A stretch of DNA of 64,000 nt, taken from assembly GCA_947568835.1 (NCBI GenBank), contig OX387606.1, forward strand, positions 21,677,225-21,741,224. The letters are read 5' to 3'. Source of the stretch: Protonemura montana (taxonomy: Eukaryota > Arthropoda > Insecta > Plecoptera > Nemouridae). A program made the translations under genes and the position numbers. The notes under the pieces were generated by a model, which worked only from the letters and a program-made list of their open reading frames with translations, had not been told where the DNA came from and ran no database searches. Within the stretch, counting starts at the first letter, position 1, and each line of letters opens with the position of its first letter. Positions 10,042 through 20,770 of the stretch are shown here, piece by piece.

Positions 10042-13000
10042 TCACACACCGGCCAGTTCAGTGATCCAGTCCCGGACTGCGGCGACGCGAGCGAATGTCT
10101 TGATGCGCGTTGGGTCTGCGCACGGGTAGCCGGGGTACAAGACCACCCCGAGCAGCGTGCCATCGACAACCAGCGGGCCACCCTCGTCGTACTGAAGACA
10201 AGCGGTTGATCGATTGATTGATTGATTGATTGATTTGTAGCATCTAGCAAAGCACTTGCTTGATAACGAGCCATGTGGCACTGATCTAATGGCGTCGGTG
10301 AAATAGTGGATGATAATGAAGCAAACCTAGCCTAGAAGAGAGGAGGGGAAACATGATGCTAGCTCATAGCCTACTCCTGTCGAAGAGCACCAGAGGGACA
10401 CACCACAACCTACCGATGGACTAACAAACTAATATGCTAAGTCTCATCGCCCATCAGAATAACACAGAGACATTTTTCAACCCCTAGCACCTAGTACATT
10501 GGACTGCTTGGAAAAACATGGCCCATAAGAATAACACAGAGACATTTTTTAACCTCTAGCACCTAGAACATTGGACTGCTTGGAAAAACATGGCCCATAA
10601 GAATAACACAGAGACATTTTTCAACCCCTAGCAACTAGTACATTGGACTGCTTGGAAAAACATGGCCCATGAACATAACACAGAGACATTTTTCAACCCC
10701 TAGCATCTAGTACATTGGACTGCTTGGAAAAACATGGCCCATAAGAATAACACAGAGACATTTTTCAACCACTGGCACCTAGTACATAGGACTGCTTGGA
10801 AAAACATGGCCCGTAAGAATAACACAGAGACATTTTTCAACCCCTAGCACCTAGTACATTGGACTGCTTGGAAAAACATGGCCCATGAGAATAACACAGA
10901 GACATTTTTCAACCCCTAGCATCTAGTACATTGGACTGCTTGGAAAAACATGGCCCATAAGAATAACACAGAGACATTTCTCAACCACTAGCACCTAGAA
11001 CATTGGACTGCTTGGAAAAACATGGCCCATAAGAATAACACAGATACATTTTTCAACCCCTAGCACCTAGAACATTGGACTGCTTGGAAAAACATGGCCC
11101 ATAAGAATAACACAGAGACATTTTTCAACCCCTAGCACCTAGAACATTGGACTGCTTGGTAAAACATGGCCCATAAGAATAACACAGAGACATTTTTCAA
11201 CCCCTAGCACCTAGAACATTGGACTGCTTGGAAAAATATTCATTCTCAATATGAGATTCGTTGATCATTCAAGGAAACAATAAAAACTAACAAATTTACA
11301 TGCAAGATTCGTCCAGAAAGCACAACAAGGTAACTAAGACAATGTGCGCCTTGCTATGTCTGGATCACTTACATAGCACAAGGCTGCACCGGTGTTCTGC
11401 GCACAAAGCTTCCGGTCCGTGTAGTTCTGCGCCAACGCCACTGCGCAGGCTCTGTCGTCGAACACGTACACGTCGACGGATTGGAGCTCACTGACCGCCC
11501 AGTCGTCAGAACCCTGCAAGTGATGGTTAAACCTCAGCATTGGGCAGCGAGGCTAGATGGCACTCTTGGGACACATTGCAGCGAGGCTAGGTAGCACTCG
11601 TCGGACACATTGCAAGCGAGGCTAGGTAGCACTCGTGGGACCCATTGAAGCGAGGCTAGGTAGCACTCGTGTGACACATTGCAAGCGAGGCTAGGTAGCA
11701 CTCGTGGGACACATTGCAGCGAGGCTAGGTAGCACTCGTGGGACACATTGCAAGTGAGGCTAGGTAGCACTCGTGGGACCCATTGCAGCGAGGCTAGGTA
11801 GCACTCGTGGGACACATTGCAAGCGAGGCTAGGTAGCACTCGTGGGACCCATTGCAAGCGAGGCTAGGTAGCACTCGTGGGACCCATTGCAGCGAGGCTA
11901 GGTAGCACTCGTGAGACACATTGCAAGCGAGGCTAGGTAGCACTCGTGAGACACATTGCAAGCGAGGCTAGGTAGCACTCGTGGGACCCATTGCAAGCGA
12001 GGCTAGGTAGCACTCGTGGGACACATTGCAAGCGAGGCTAGGTAGCACTCGTGAGACACATTGCAAGCGAGGCTAGGTAGCACTCGTGAGACACATTGCA
12101 AGTGAGGCTAGGTAGCACTCGTGAGACACATTGCAAGTGAGGCTAGGTAGCACTCGTGGGACCCATTGCAAGCGAGGCTAGGTAGCACTCGTGGGACACA
12201 TTGCAGCGAGGCTAGGTAGCACTCGTGTGACACATTGCAAGCGAGGCTAGGTAGCACTCGTCGGACACATTGCAAGCGAGGCTAGGTAGCACTCGTGTGA
12301 CACATTGCAAGTGAGGCTAGGTAGCACTCGTGTGACACATTGCAAGCGAGGCTAGGTAGCACTTTTGGGACTCGCAGGGAACAAGGTAAATTAATTAAAG
12401 GCTTCTTTTAGAGTCAGCAGTGTGTTTGCTGAAATCGTAACTAAATGGATATTTTTCTCAGGCTAAGATTTGCCTGCTTGGACATCTGGGGCTCTGTCTC
12501 CGAAAGTGAAACTCCGCGCTTTTCTCACCAAGACCTGGCCCCAGCCCGCGACTACGCCTGCCCCAGCGTCGGGCGTTGGCAGTCCAGGCGCCGGCAACGC
12601 GACGGCGGCAACGCCTGGCGTCCCGAGTTCGAAGGGCGGCTCGACGCTGAGCAGGGCGAAATCATAGTCGCCGTGCTCTACGTCGGCGCGGGGATGATGG
12701 ATCCACTGTGTCACGATGTGCACGCTGCCGCCAACGTCCTGGAGGATAAACAATTCAGGACCTTGTTGATATCTTCATCTTACCTGCTACCAGTGTAACA
12801 GGTAAGAGGCCCTTAATCCGAGGTGTCCTTACCATTTCAATGCTAATTTGAGGGTGTTTCAAACACGATTTTAATAAATTTTGACCATTTAAGCGATGAA
12901 AACTACAAAAATCCACGAAAATTATTGATGAAACACTTAAAATACCACGGGCTTTTTGAGAGAACTGAAAATCAGGGACTCTCAAGATGGCGACATTGGC

Positions 13001-13951
13001 TTCAAAGTCTCTCCATGACAACCGTTATCCAAGTTGTTCGAGATCAGTGGTTGTGCGTACCTGCCGTGAGGTGCCCACGTGTATCGAGTACATAGGCAGG
13101 TAGATCGGTATGAGCTCGCACCATGCGTCTGTCAGTACCCACGCAGGCGCAATGATGGTAGCACCACACTTGTGTCCCCCTCCCTCGGCTTGCAGAGAGC
13201 CCATGTAGGGGAAGTCTTCGATGGACGCTGCTGCCCCACCCGCGATGCGCCCGTCCCATAGCGCACCTTCAGGGACGGGATTGTGTGTAAATAATTACTG
13301 GTTAAAGTCTGGCCTTTCAGTGGCTCAACTTAACAGTCCGTTAGTTTGTTATTTGCTTAGCAACAGCCGATCAAAAGATGATTTTGATTTGTAAAGCCTA
13401 TGGGAGGTAGGAACTATAATTCAAAAATCGACCACTTTTTTAATGAGACAAAGTTGACAATTGATTTTAGTTGAAATCTTTTTTAAATTGCAAACATTTG
13501 CAATGGGGCATTTTATTATTATGAACGCTATATAAACATCTAAAAAATTGATGCCCAAAGGTGGAGATCGGGGTTCGGGTCCCCGTTTGGGCATCAATCT
13601 TTGAGACGTTTGTAGTGTTCATAATAATAAAAAAATAACAATTGATATTTACAAGTGGTGCAGACATTTTTTTTTTTAATTCGTCATTAAACGGCTCGTG
13701 AAACTAAATATTGTTTAGGGTACTTTCGTTCCTTCACTTTCCTTTCCTTTTGTTAGCTCCACAAACATATATAATAACAACAGAGTTTGATGGACACTGA
13801 GTACTTGCTGATGGATGGAAGAGTTATTCTTACAACTAAGACTAAATTGTGAAATTGAAAATGCTCCGAAACGACCTCTTCGTTGGGTGAACTCACTGGA
13901 GGTGGTCGCCGTCAAGAGGTGCCAGATGATCGCTGCTATGAGGACAGTCAT
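10042..13951 (-). CDS. trypsin-fold serine protease homologue lacking catalytic His and Ser (pseudoprotease)
   Basis: Five minus-strand exons give 268 residues, and every junction keeps frame: 13897..13951, 13061..13266, 12484..12738, 11373..11513, 10042..10191. Exon 1 encodes a signal peptide (MTVLIAAIIWHLLTATTS). Exon 2 starts the chymotrypsin-fold domain with RIAGGAAASIEDFPYMGSLQ. The usual LTAAHC motif reads LTDAWC, so His57 is Trp. Asp102 is kept in DYDFALL, and VVAGWGQV is the usual GWG motif. The GDSGGP motif reads YDEGGPLV, so Ser195 is Glu. The C-terminus is RVAAVRDWITELAGV. With two of three catalytic residues replaced, cleavage is not expected; such homologues usually act by binding. 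It is secreted. The exon 3 donor (GAT|GTCCAAG) is weak; the other donors fit consensus. Introns 3 and 4 carry satellite arrays. Confidence 0.88.
10225..10420 (-). mobile_element. 5S-derived SINE, partial
   Basis: Tail and core only (GCCATGTGGCACTGATCTAA to CTCCTGTCGAAGAGCACCAG), inside intron 4 of the protease homologue. A (GATT)n run sits at 10212-10235. Confidence 0.65.
10440..11245 (+). repeat. 72-bp satellite array, about 11 copies
   Basis: The unit begins GGCCCATAAGAATAACACAG and contains CATTGGACTGCTTGGAAAAA. Copies differ by a few bases. It fills most of intron 4 of the protease homologue. The same unit, reversed, is at 28815-29455 in an intron of the aminotransferase gene. Confidence 0.95.
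11535..12375 (+). repeat. 35-bp minisatellite, about 24 copies
   Basis: Unit GCGAGGCTAGGTAGCACTCG followed by TGGGACACATTGCAA, with 34-bp variants lacking one A. It fills intron 3 of the protease homologue. Its apparent minus-strand ORF of about 107 residues is a by-product of the repeat. Confidence 0.95.
13475..13640. repeat. fold-back of two tRNA-SINE ends
   Basis: GGGCATTTTATTATTATGAA ... AAAAATTGATGCCCAAA at 13504-13560 is the reverse of a SINE tail. GGTGGAGATCGGGGTTCGGG ... TTTGGGCATCAATCTTTGAG and GTTCATAATAATAA follow at 13561-13630. The two arms are nearly complementary over about 60-70 bp, so the DNA can form a hairpin. Confidence 0.7.
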
Positions 13952-14134
13952 GGTCAGCGACAGGCGAGGAGTGCTGCTGCCCTCCTTAACCCTGCTCCTA
14001 TAATGCTGTATGCAGATAGCACTTATCTGATAACGCCGTTGTATCTTTCACTGTCGTTGTCATCGTTCAATCATTTTATCGCCTCGGAAGATCTTATAAT
14101 AGTAGAACATGTCCCGAAACCCGATTGATTAATT

Positions 14135-14515
14135 GGCTTTATAACGACGCACTGTTTTGACAACGGGCCATGTGACACTGATCTAATGGCATCGGTGAAT
14201 GAGTGGATGATGATGAACCTAACCTAACCTAGAAAGGAGGGGTGAAATACCGGTGCTGGCACGAAGCCTACTCTTGTCGAAGAGCACCAGGGGGACCACC
14301 GGCTTAACGTGCCTTCCGAAGGACGGTACAACTAGAACAGCAGGATTCCTCCACAAATCCATGCTGTCGAGCGGTTGATAAGCAAGGCGAGTTAAGTTGC
14401 TGTCGAGAGGGAGAAGGGAGGAGCGGAAACTCGGGACAGGCACGTAGCCTACTCCTGTCGAAGAGCGCCAAGGAGACCACCGGCTTAACGTCTCTTCTGA
14501 AGGACGGTAACTAAG
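14135..14515 (-). mobile_element. 5S-derived SINE, headless, with part of the core duplicated
   Basis: Tail ATAACGACGCACTGTTTTGA at 14141, then the core CTCTTGTCGAAGAGCACCAG. The block beginning CTACTCCTGTCGAAGAGCGC recurs at about 14448, so part of the core is tandemly duplicated. The 5S head is missing. Confidence 0.65.
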
Positions 14516-15058
14516 GAAGCTGGATAGTTACGGAAGTTTTTTATCCCAGATACCAAAGTTACAAGTTATCAAAGTACAGCAATACCTAAGTTCAGGCAAT
14601 CGTTGGAAAACACCGGGAAATCAGGAAAGATTGAGTCATGTGCTGGTTCGGGGGTTTTCCACCCCTAAAAAAACTCTGAAACGCATCACTTCATTTAACT
14701 GCACTTTATTTTAACATCTAGTTTATTGTATTTGTTGGATATGGGTAAAAATATCGGGTTCAATAAACTTGCCTTTGGTACGTTTGGCAGTTCTTCGTAG
14801 ATCTTTTGTTACCTCAAGGAACTTCACGTCATAAGATATAAAGCTCTGGTCTCTGAGTCTGAGTGTCACGGGGAATTATTGGTACAAGAACCCTATAAGT
14901 AGGAAGAATTTCACATCAAAACGAAACAGCTGAAGTGTTGACAAAAACTAGTTCGAAGCTTACATTAAATAGACATGAGTCTAAAAACTAACATAGTTGA
15001 AGTGTTCTTGGTCTCTATTTGCAGTGACGAATGACTAGTTTTCTAGCGACTGTCAAAA
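14516..15058. other. no gene seen
   Basis: AT-rich intergenic DNA between the SINE remnant and the MITE. No supported frame. Confidence 0.5.
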
Positions 15059-15541
15059 TGGCCGATTTCACCAACATTAGGCTAAACTTGGTTTAGCCTA
15101 AAAATTTGACACTCCCATGAACAATGACACTTTCCACACACGTCAAGCAAGTAAAATTAGGCAACGCACGTGCAAATACAGTTTTTAGCGCAGAGTTTGG
15201 GAAAGTTTTGTGATATTGAAAGACGCTACGGTTTGTTCTGGCACTATTTTCTTTGAACTCGAAGCGCGGTTTAAATTTTAAACCTCCGTTGATCAAGGTT
15301 CAAATCTAAAGACGAGATTAGCACGAAGAGAAAATATTGACAGCTTGTTTTTGTTGATTAATTTTGTTTGATGTGACAGAACGGTGCCATCTTGAATTAA
15401 TACCACAATCTAAAGTCAATTTCCACTTTTGTTTTAGTTTGTGTATAATTATTTCATTGGAATCTTTCAAAATATCAGAAAATCATTAGAAACTAATTTT
15501 ACCTTCAAACCTAGTTTAGACGGATGTTGGTGAAATCAAGC
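15059..15541. mobile_element. MITE with terminal inverted repeats of about 36 bp
   Basis: The left end GATTTCACCAACATTAGGCT (15063) and the right end ATGTTGGTGAAATC (15524-15537) are inverted copies that extend inward through TAAACTTGGTTTAG versus AACCTAGTTTAGAC. The inside has no transposase. A related copy in the opposite orientation lies at about 63590-63965; both share TGGCACTATTTTCTTTGAAC and ATCAAACAAAATTAA. This is a non-autonomous DNA transposon of unknown superfamily. Confidence 0.75.
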
Positions 15542-15732
15542 AAATTAAACGTGTGTTTCGGCCGCAATTTTGAACAGCTCGTCAGTCTGTGCAACCTCCC
15601 AGCGATCGCAGTGCCTGCTAGTGGCAGGTATCAGCACTTTGTCACTTCACACCACGCATCACGCACCTCGCCAGAAGCAACACCGCCACCTGGAACAATG
15701 CGACTGTCACTGAATCTGGATGGATTACTCAG

Positions 15733-18700
15733 TCAAACCAGATTCAAAACGGGGTCCCGGGATGGAATGAAGCTTCCATCGATTGCTTCTGGAGCTGTGG
15801 TCTGATACTAGCGTACAATTGAAGATTGGTCCGATCTAGATGGAGGATTCTGTTCAACAGAAATGAATTGAATTGGTTAGAAATAGCTGTTGATGATCGA
15901 ATTCTAGAAATTATATGTTAATACAGACAAAGGATTAAGCTGTGCTTAAATAATGCAATTTTTATAATTTTGTTCAAGTAGGTCCCCCCCCCTCGCCGAC
16001 AAACAACAGTATCCCTTAAATAAATAAAATAGCTACACACTTTGGTCAATATTGTAAAATATGGTAGATCCTTTTTTTAAATATCATCCCTCATATATCA
16101 TACCTATTTCCTGCCCATTTTGATAAAAAAATAAATATTAATAAAAAGGAAAATTCAAGGAATCTGAGTGAGATTTTCTAACAGTCTCCCTCCTTGCCGA
16201 GGACTAACTCTTGTCTGGACATACCGATCAGTTGGCATACCGATCAGTTGTCTTACCGATCAGTTGGCATACCGATCAGTTGTCTTACCTGTAATGAAGC
16301 TACGAGGAGCGCGATGAAGCCGGCGAGTCTGATCATGCGAAGTATCACCACATGCTGCGAAACTCGCCAGACAAGAGTGACGAGAAACTGAACAGAAGTT
16401 CACGATTAGTGAGGTTTAACGACGCACTGTTTTGACAGCGGGCCATATTGTGTTCAGGATTTAATTTCACTCGTGTTAAATGTGAAATGTGAACTTACTT
16501 TTTGTCAATTTGCTACACCTTCATTTGTTTTTTAATCCGTTAATGTGACCACAATTAAAATAGTTTCCATAATGCTGTGAGACCAAGTGATAAAGGCGCC
16601 AAATTTCAAATACAGAGAAGGTTTTTTAAAGAATTAGAGGCGTAGCCGACGACCCTGTCAAGGTCAGGTGGGGAATCGGGCGACGTCCAGTGTTTTTTTT
16701 TATATTTTAACATTGTCCGTAATAAATATATAAAAAGGAACCTAGTAACACAAGGGGTACTGACATTGGAGTCGTAGATTTTGCGAGTCAAATATAACAT
16801 CCACTCATTGAGTATGCTGGGCCACATGACAGCGACCACGCCCAAAAACAGCGTGACACTCAGCACTCCTAGCAGCAGGCCGCAGTACTAGAACACGGCA
16901 CAGAGACGAATCACAATTTTTTCTTGTCATTAAACCCATGGAAGGCGAACAAACAGAAACTAACGACCGGCATCAAAATCATAATTACAATTTAAAGATG
17001 AAGAAAATTAAAATAAAGAATAATAATAAAGTTTTCTATCTTATGACATTGCTATAGGGATCATTACACAAGCAACATTGCACTGGGTCAGGTATTGGAT
17101 GGGTGACCATCATACACATGACCAGTTCTGTTCGGGAGAGAGGTTGGAGGGATGAAAGTTAAGCAACACTGCACTGGGTCAGGTATTGGATGGGTGACTA
17201 TCATACACATGACCAGTTCTGTTCGGGAGAGAGGTTGGAGGGATGAAAGTTAAGCAACACTGCGCTGGGTCAGGTATTGGATGGGTGACCATCATACACA
17301 TGACCAGTTCTGTTCGGGAGAGAGGTTGGAGGGATGAAAGTTAAGCAACAAAGCAGTGCGTCGTTAAAAACAACAAAACGATAAACCACTCACTACGCGC
17401 AGGATCCTGCGACTGGCGAGCACCACCCCGACGCAGCCGCAGATGGCGATAGCAGCGACGAGCGCGGCAAGTGAAGACACCATCCAGGAGACCATGTTCA
17501 GCATGTTCCTCTGACCCACGACTGACGCGAACGTGCCGAACATCTTCTGCACCTTCCTGGTCGTGCTCACCACAGTCACGCCACATACCTGCGCGCGCAA
17601 CACAAATTAAACAGCTCGCAGGACAATCTGAAGCCAGCATTGGAAAGTGTTTCCAGCTTGCAGTGGAATTCCTAAGAAATTATCCAAGAATTCAGCCGGA
17701 GCGCACGGCACCTCCATCGAGGTGAAAATAGCACAGAAATTTGTTCAAAACCTAACACATTGCTTTGTGGTTAAGAGCTTCTCAATTCTGCTATCTTAAG
17801 TTACCACGGGTATATCATGGCCTAGCATAGGAGGTTCAGTGGTAGATTCAACGTTTGGTAGCCATGGAGATGCTGAGATCGCCTGACAGAGCTTCTCAAT
17901 TCTGCTAACTCATGTTACCACGGGTATATCATAGCCTAGCATAGGAGGTTCAATGGTAGATTCAACGTTTGGTAGTCATGGAGATGCTGAGATTGCCTGA
18001 AAGAGCTTCTCAATTCTGCTATCTTATGCTACCACGGGTATATCATGGCCTAGCATAGGAGGTTCAATGGTAGATTCAACGTTTGGTAGCCATGGAGATG
18101 CTGAGATCGCCTGACAGAGCTTCTCAATTCTGCTATCTTATGCTACCACGGGTATATCATGGCCTAGCATAGGAGGTTCAATGGTAGATTCAACGTTTGG
18201 TAGCCATGGAGATGCTGAGATCGCCTGACAGAGCTTCTCAATTCTGCTATCTTATGTTACCACGGGTATATCATGACCTAGCATAGGAGGTTCAATGGTA
18301 GATTAAACGTTTGGTAGCCATGGAGATGCTGAAATCGCCTGACAGAGCTTCTCAATTCTGCTATCTTATGTTACCACGGGTATATCATGGCCTAGCATAG
18401 GAGGTTCAATGGTAGAATCAACGTTTGGTAGCCATGGAGATGCTGAGATCGCCTGACTGAGATCTGCTATCTTATGTTACCACGGGAGTAACAAGCAACG
18501 TTACAAGTAGTCAACGTACTTGTACATGAAATTAAAATAAATCAATTTCTATACATTTATAATTTCATAAATTACCCGTGCAACGACAAGATAACGACCG
18601 ACGCACAGGTTGTAAAAAGTGTTAAAAAACTTTGTTATAAAATTTACTCGGTGTTTTTTTGTTGACAACCGAGTGTGAATTTCCTGTGAGTTAATCACAT

Positions 18701-19849
18701 TGCAGGGATAAATTAGCGGAAGTCCCGTGGGATATCTCCATATATCCTGGCATCTAGGTTAGAGTGAATCACGTAGACGGTCGCCATTTTTAGACACACC
18801 TCGTGCCGGGACATGCGTTACCTCCACAAGGCTTCGTAATACAATTGCTCCTTTGTTTTGGAACAAAATAAGTGAACATTGACACAGTTTTATTCTAAAA
18901 GAACATTTCCGATTGGCGAATAAAAGCTAATGTTTCAAAGAAAATCGTGAAAATCTGTTTTCATTTGGTGTACACAACCAGATCCATTCACTTAACGCCA
19001 TATAAGGTTGACGTTGCTAGGTATTGCTAGGTTCCCTATGTACTTGAGCTAGGCTTATGGATTACCATGACAACACTCTGCCTTCTCTTATGAATATCTA
19101 ACGGCCAGTTTAACAGATAACTGGTGGTTAAGATGAAAACGGAAGTATCTGATTGGCTGTGACCATGGCGATGAGTCTTTAGCAGGCAGTTATCTTTTTA
19201 ACTAGAAATTGTAAAACAGGCCACGAGTGCATTTCGAAACACACGAGTGATGAACCACATGGCGTAGACTGCAGATTTTCTGGAAACCTATATCGGCTAA
19301 CAGCAAACAACTTCTTCTATTTTGAGACGACATGACAAATTCATACCAACAATGACACTTTCATTTATTGTTAAGTAAACAATTTAAATCTTGCGTGTGA
19401 GTCACGGAATTTGATTCGGTTTCTTATCAGGTTTTTTTGCGCGGGGCAAAGCCAGGTGGTGTGCCGGGTTTTACCTTGCCAGGACGATAAGCGAACAATA
19501 AAAGTACAAAGATGTTAGGTTTGGTGTACACCGGCAAAAAAAACAAACAATACTGGAGCTTGTTCTTCCGTTCGATGCTATCTAAAAAAAACCCTTGTTG
19601 GTGACACGTGTGGTTAAAACTAAAATGTGCAAAATATTGTGAAATTTTAGCGTGTGTAAGCGTTAACTATTAAGTAATGAATGCGTGATTGATAAAATAA
19701 CTGTGCTTGACTCGTGGATTTACACTCACGCGACCCCCTCTAACGGTGGGCCCCAATCCTGCTCCACCCTAACAGACACTCACGATTAACACTACGTTAA
19801 CCACGATGAAGACGATCTTGGCTAATAGCGCCTTGTCTCTCCCACACAT
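15733..19849 (-). CDS. tetraspanin-like four-span membrane protein without a large extracellular loop
   Basis: Exons 19784..19849, 17394..17588, 16765..16887, 16289..16354 and 15733..15801 (all phase 0) give 172 residues. The start MCGRDKALLAKIVFIVVNVV is a typical tetraspanin Cys-Lys-TM1 opening. TM2 is MLNMVSWMVSSLAALVAAIA followed by ICGCVGVVLASRR. TM3 is YCGLLLGVLSVTLFLGVVAV. Exon 4 adds a fourth hydrophobic span (MIRLAGFIALLVASLQ). The last exon is a short polar tail (TTAPEAIDGSF...). The CCG-containing extracellular loop that should separate TM3 and TM4 is missing, and I found no CCG exon in the 410-bp intron between them. The first three exons are well supported and the last is tentative. 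A full tetraspanin lies next door at 22870-25797. Confidence 0.65.
16205..16288 (-). repeat. 17-bp tandem repeat carrying serial splice-donor motifs
   Basis: On the minus strand, directly after exon 4 of the tetraspanin-like gene, the phrase CAACTGATCGGTA(A/T)G is repeated four times. Each unit renews a GGTAAG or GGTATG motif. Confidence 0.7.
17060..17370 (+). repeat. tandem 91-bp array of 5S-SINE heads, 3 copies
   Basis: Each unit has GCAACACTGCGCTGGGTCAG, TATTGGATGGGTGAC and CATGACCAGTTCTGTTCGGG. The array ends in the SINE tail CAGTGCGTCGTTAAAA. It lies in intron 2 of the tetraspanin-like gene. Confidence 0.85.
17774..18478 (+). repeat. 114-bp satellite array, about 6 copies
   Basis: The unit starts AGAGCTTCTCAATTCTGCTA and contains CCACGGGTATATCATGGCCT and GGTAGCCATGGAGATGCTGA. 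It lies in intron 1 of the tetraspanin-like gene. Confidence 0.95.
18480..19783. other. intron sequence, nothing recognised
   Basis: Remainder of intron 1 of the tetraspanin-like gene. No array, RNA gene or open frame is supported. Confidence 0.5.
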
Positions 19850-20099
19850 GATTGGTTGCTGGTTCTGAGGTAGACGCCGTGGACCCTTGCTGCCGAGCGT
19901 TGTCGCTTTGTCGGAAGACTGAACTCCTCTCAGGGGTACCACAGACACGGTAACTGTGTTATCTCTTCGGCTGCCAGGGATAAGGCCCGTGACACATTGT
20001 CCATCATGAGTCAATATGGACGCTATGAATGCATGACAAAGCGTAGAACCATATGAAAAGAATTTCCCCTGGTTTCGGCGAACTGGTACAATGAACGAG

Positions 20100-20770
20100 T
20101 TTATTCGACACCAACCTCTCTCCCGAACAGAACTGGTCATGTGTATGATGGTCACCCATCCAATTCCTGACCCAGCGCAGTGTTGCTTAACTTTCATCCC
20201 TCCAACCTCTCTCCCGAACAGAAATGGTCATGTGTATGATGGTCACCCATCCAATACCTGACCCAGCGCAGTGTTGCTTAACTTTCATCCCTCTAACCTC
20301 TCTCCCGAACAGAACTGGTCATGTGTATGATGGTCACCCATCCAATACCTGACCCAGCGCAGTGTTGCTTAACTTTCATCCCTCCAACCTCTCTACCGAA
20401 CAGAACTGGTCATGTGTATGATAGTCACCCATCCAATACCTGACCCAGCGCAGTGTTGCTTAACTTTCATCCCTCCAACCTCTCTCCCAAACAGAACTGG
20501 TCATGTGTATGATGGTCACCCATCCAATACCTGACCCAGCGCAGTGTTGCTTAACTTTCATCCCTCTAACCTCTCTCCCGAACAGAACTGGTCATGTGTA
20601 TGATGGTCACCCATGCAATACCTGACCCAGCGCAGTGTTGCTGAACTTTCATCCCTCCAACCTCTCTACCGAACAGAACTGGTCATGTGTATGATGGTCA
20701 CCCATCCAATACCTGACCCAGCGCAGTGTTGCTTAACTTCTGTGATCTCACGAGGACCGATGATCCAAAG
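20100..20770 (-). repeat. tandem 91-bp array of 5S-SINE heads, about 7 copies
   Basis: The unit (plus-strand text) is CTGGTCATGTGTATGATGGT, CACCCATCCAATACCTGACC, CAGCGCAGTGTTGCTTAACT, then TTCATCCCTCCAACCTCTCT. On the minus strand every unit carries 5S box A (AAGTTAAGCAAC) and box C (TTGGATGGGTGACC). The rightmost copy continues into the true head (GATCTCACGAGGACCGATG). Confidence 0.9.

Noticed and set aside
11534-11857. 107-codon repeat ORF (QWVPRVLPSLACNVSHECYL)
   Set aside because: Product of the 35-bp array within an intron of the protease homologue.
19769-20197. Single 142-codon minus ORF
   Set aside because: It fuses 5S-SINE head sequence with the true first exon of the tetraspanin-like gene; only the last 22 codons before the donor are credible.
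20100-20770. Functional 5S rRNA genes
   Set aside because: Units contain only the part of 5S around boxes A and C, lack the 5' third and a T-run terminator, and are joined to SINE sequence.
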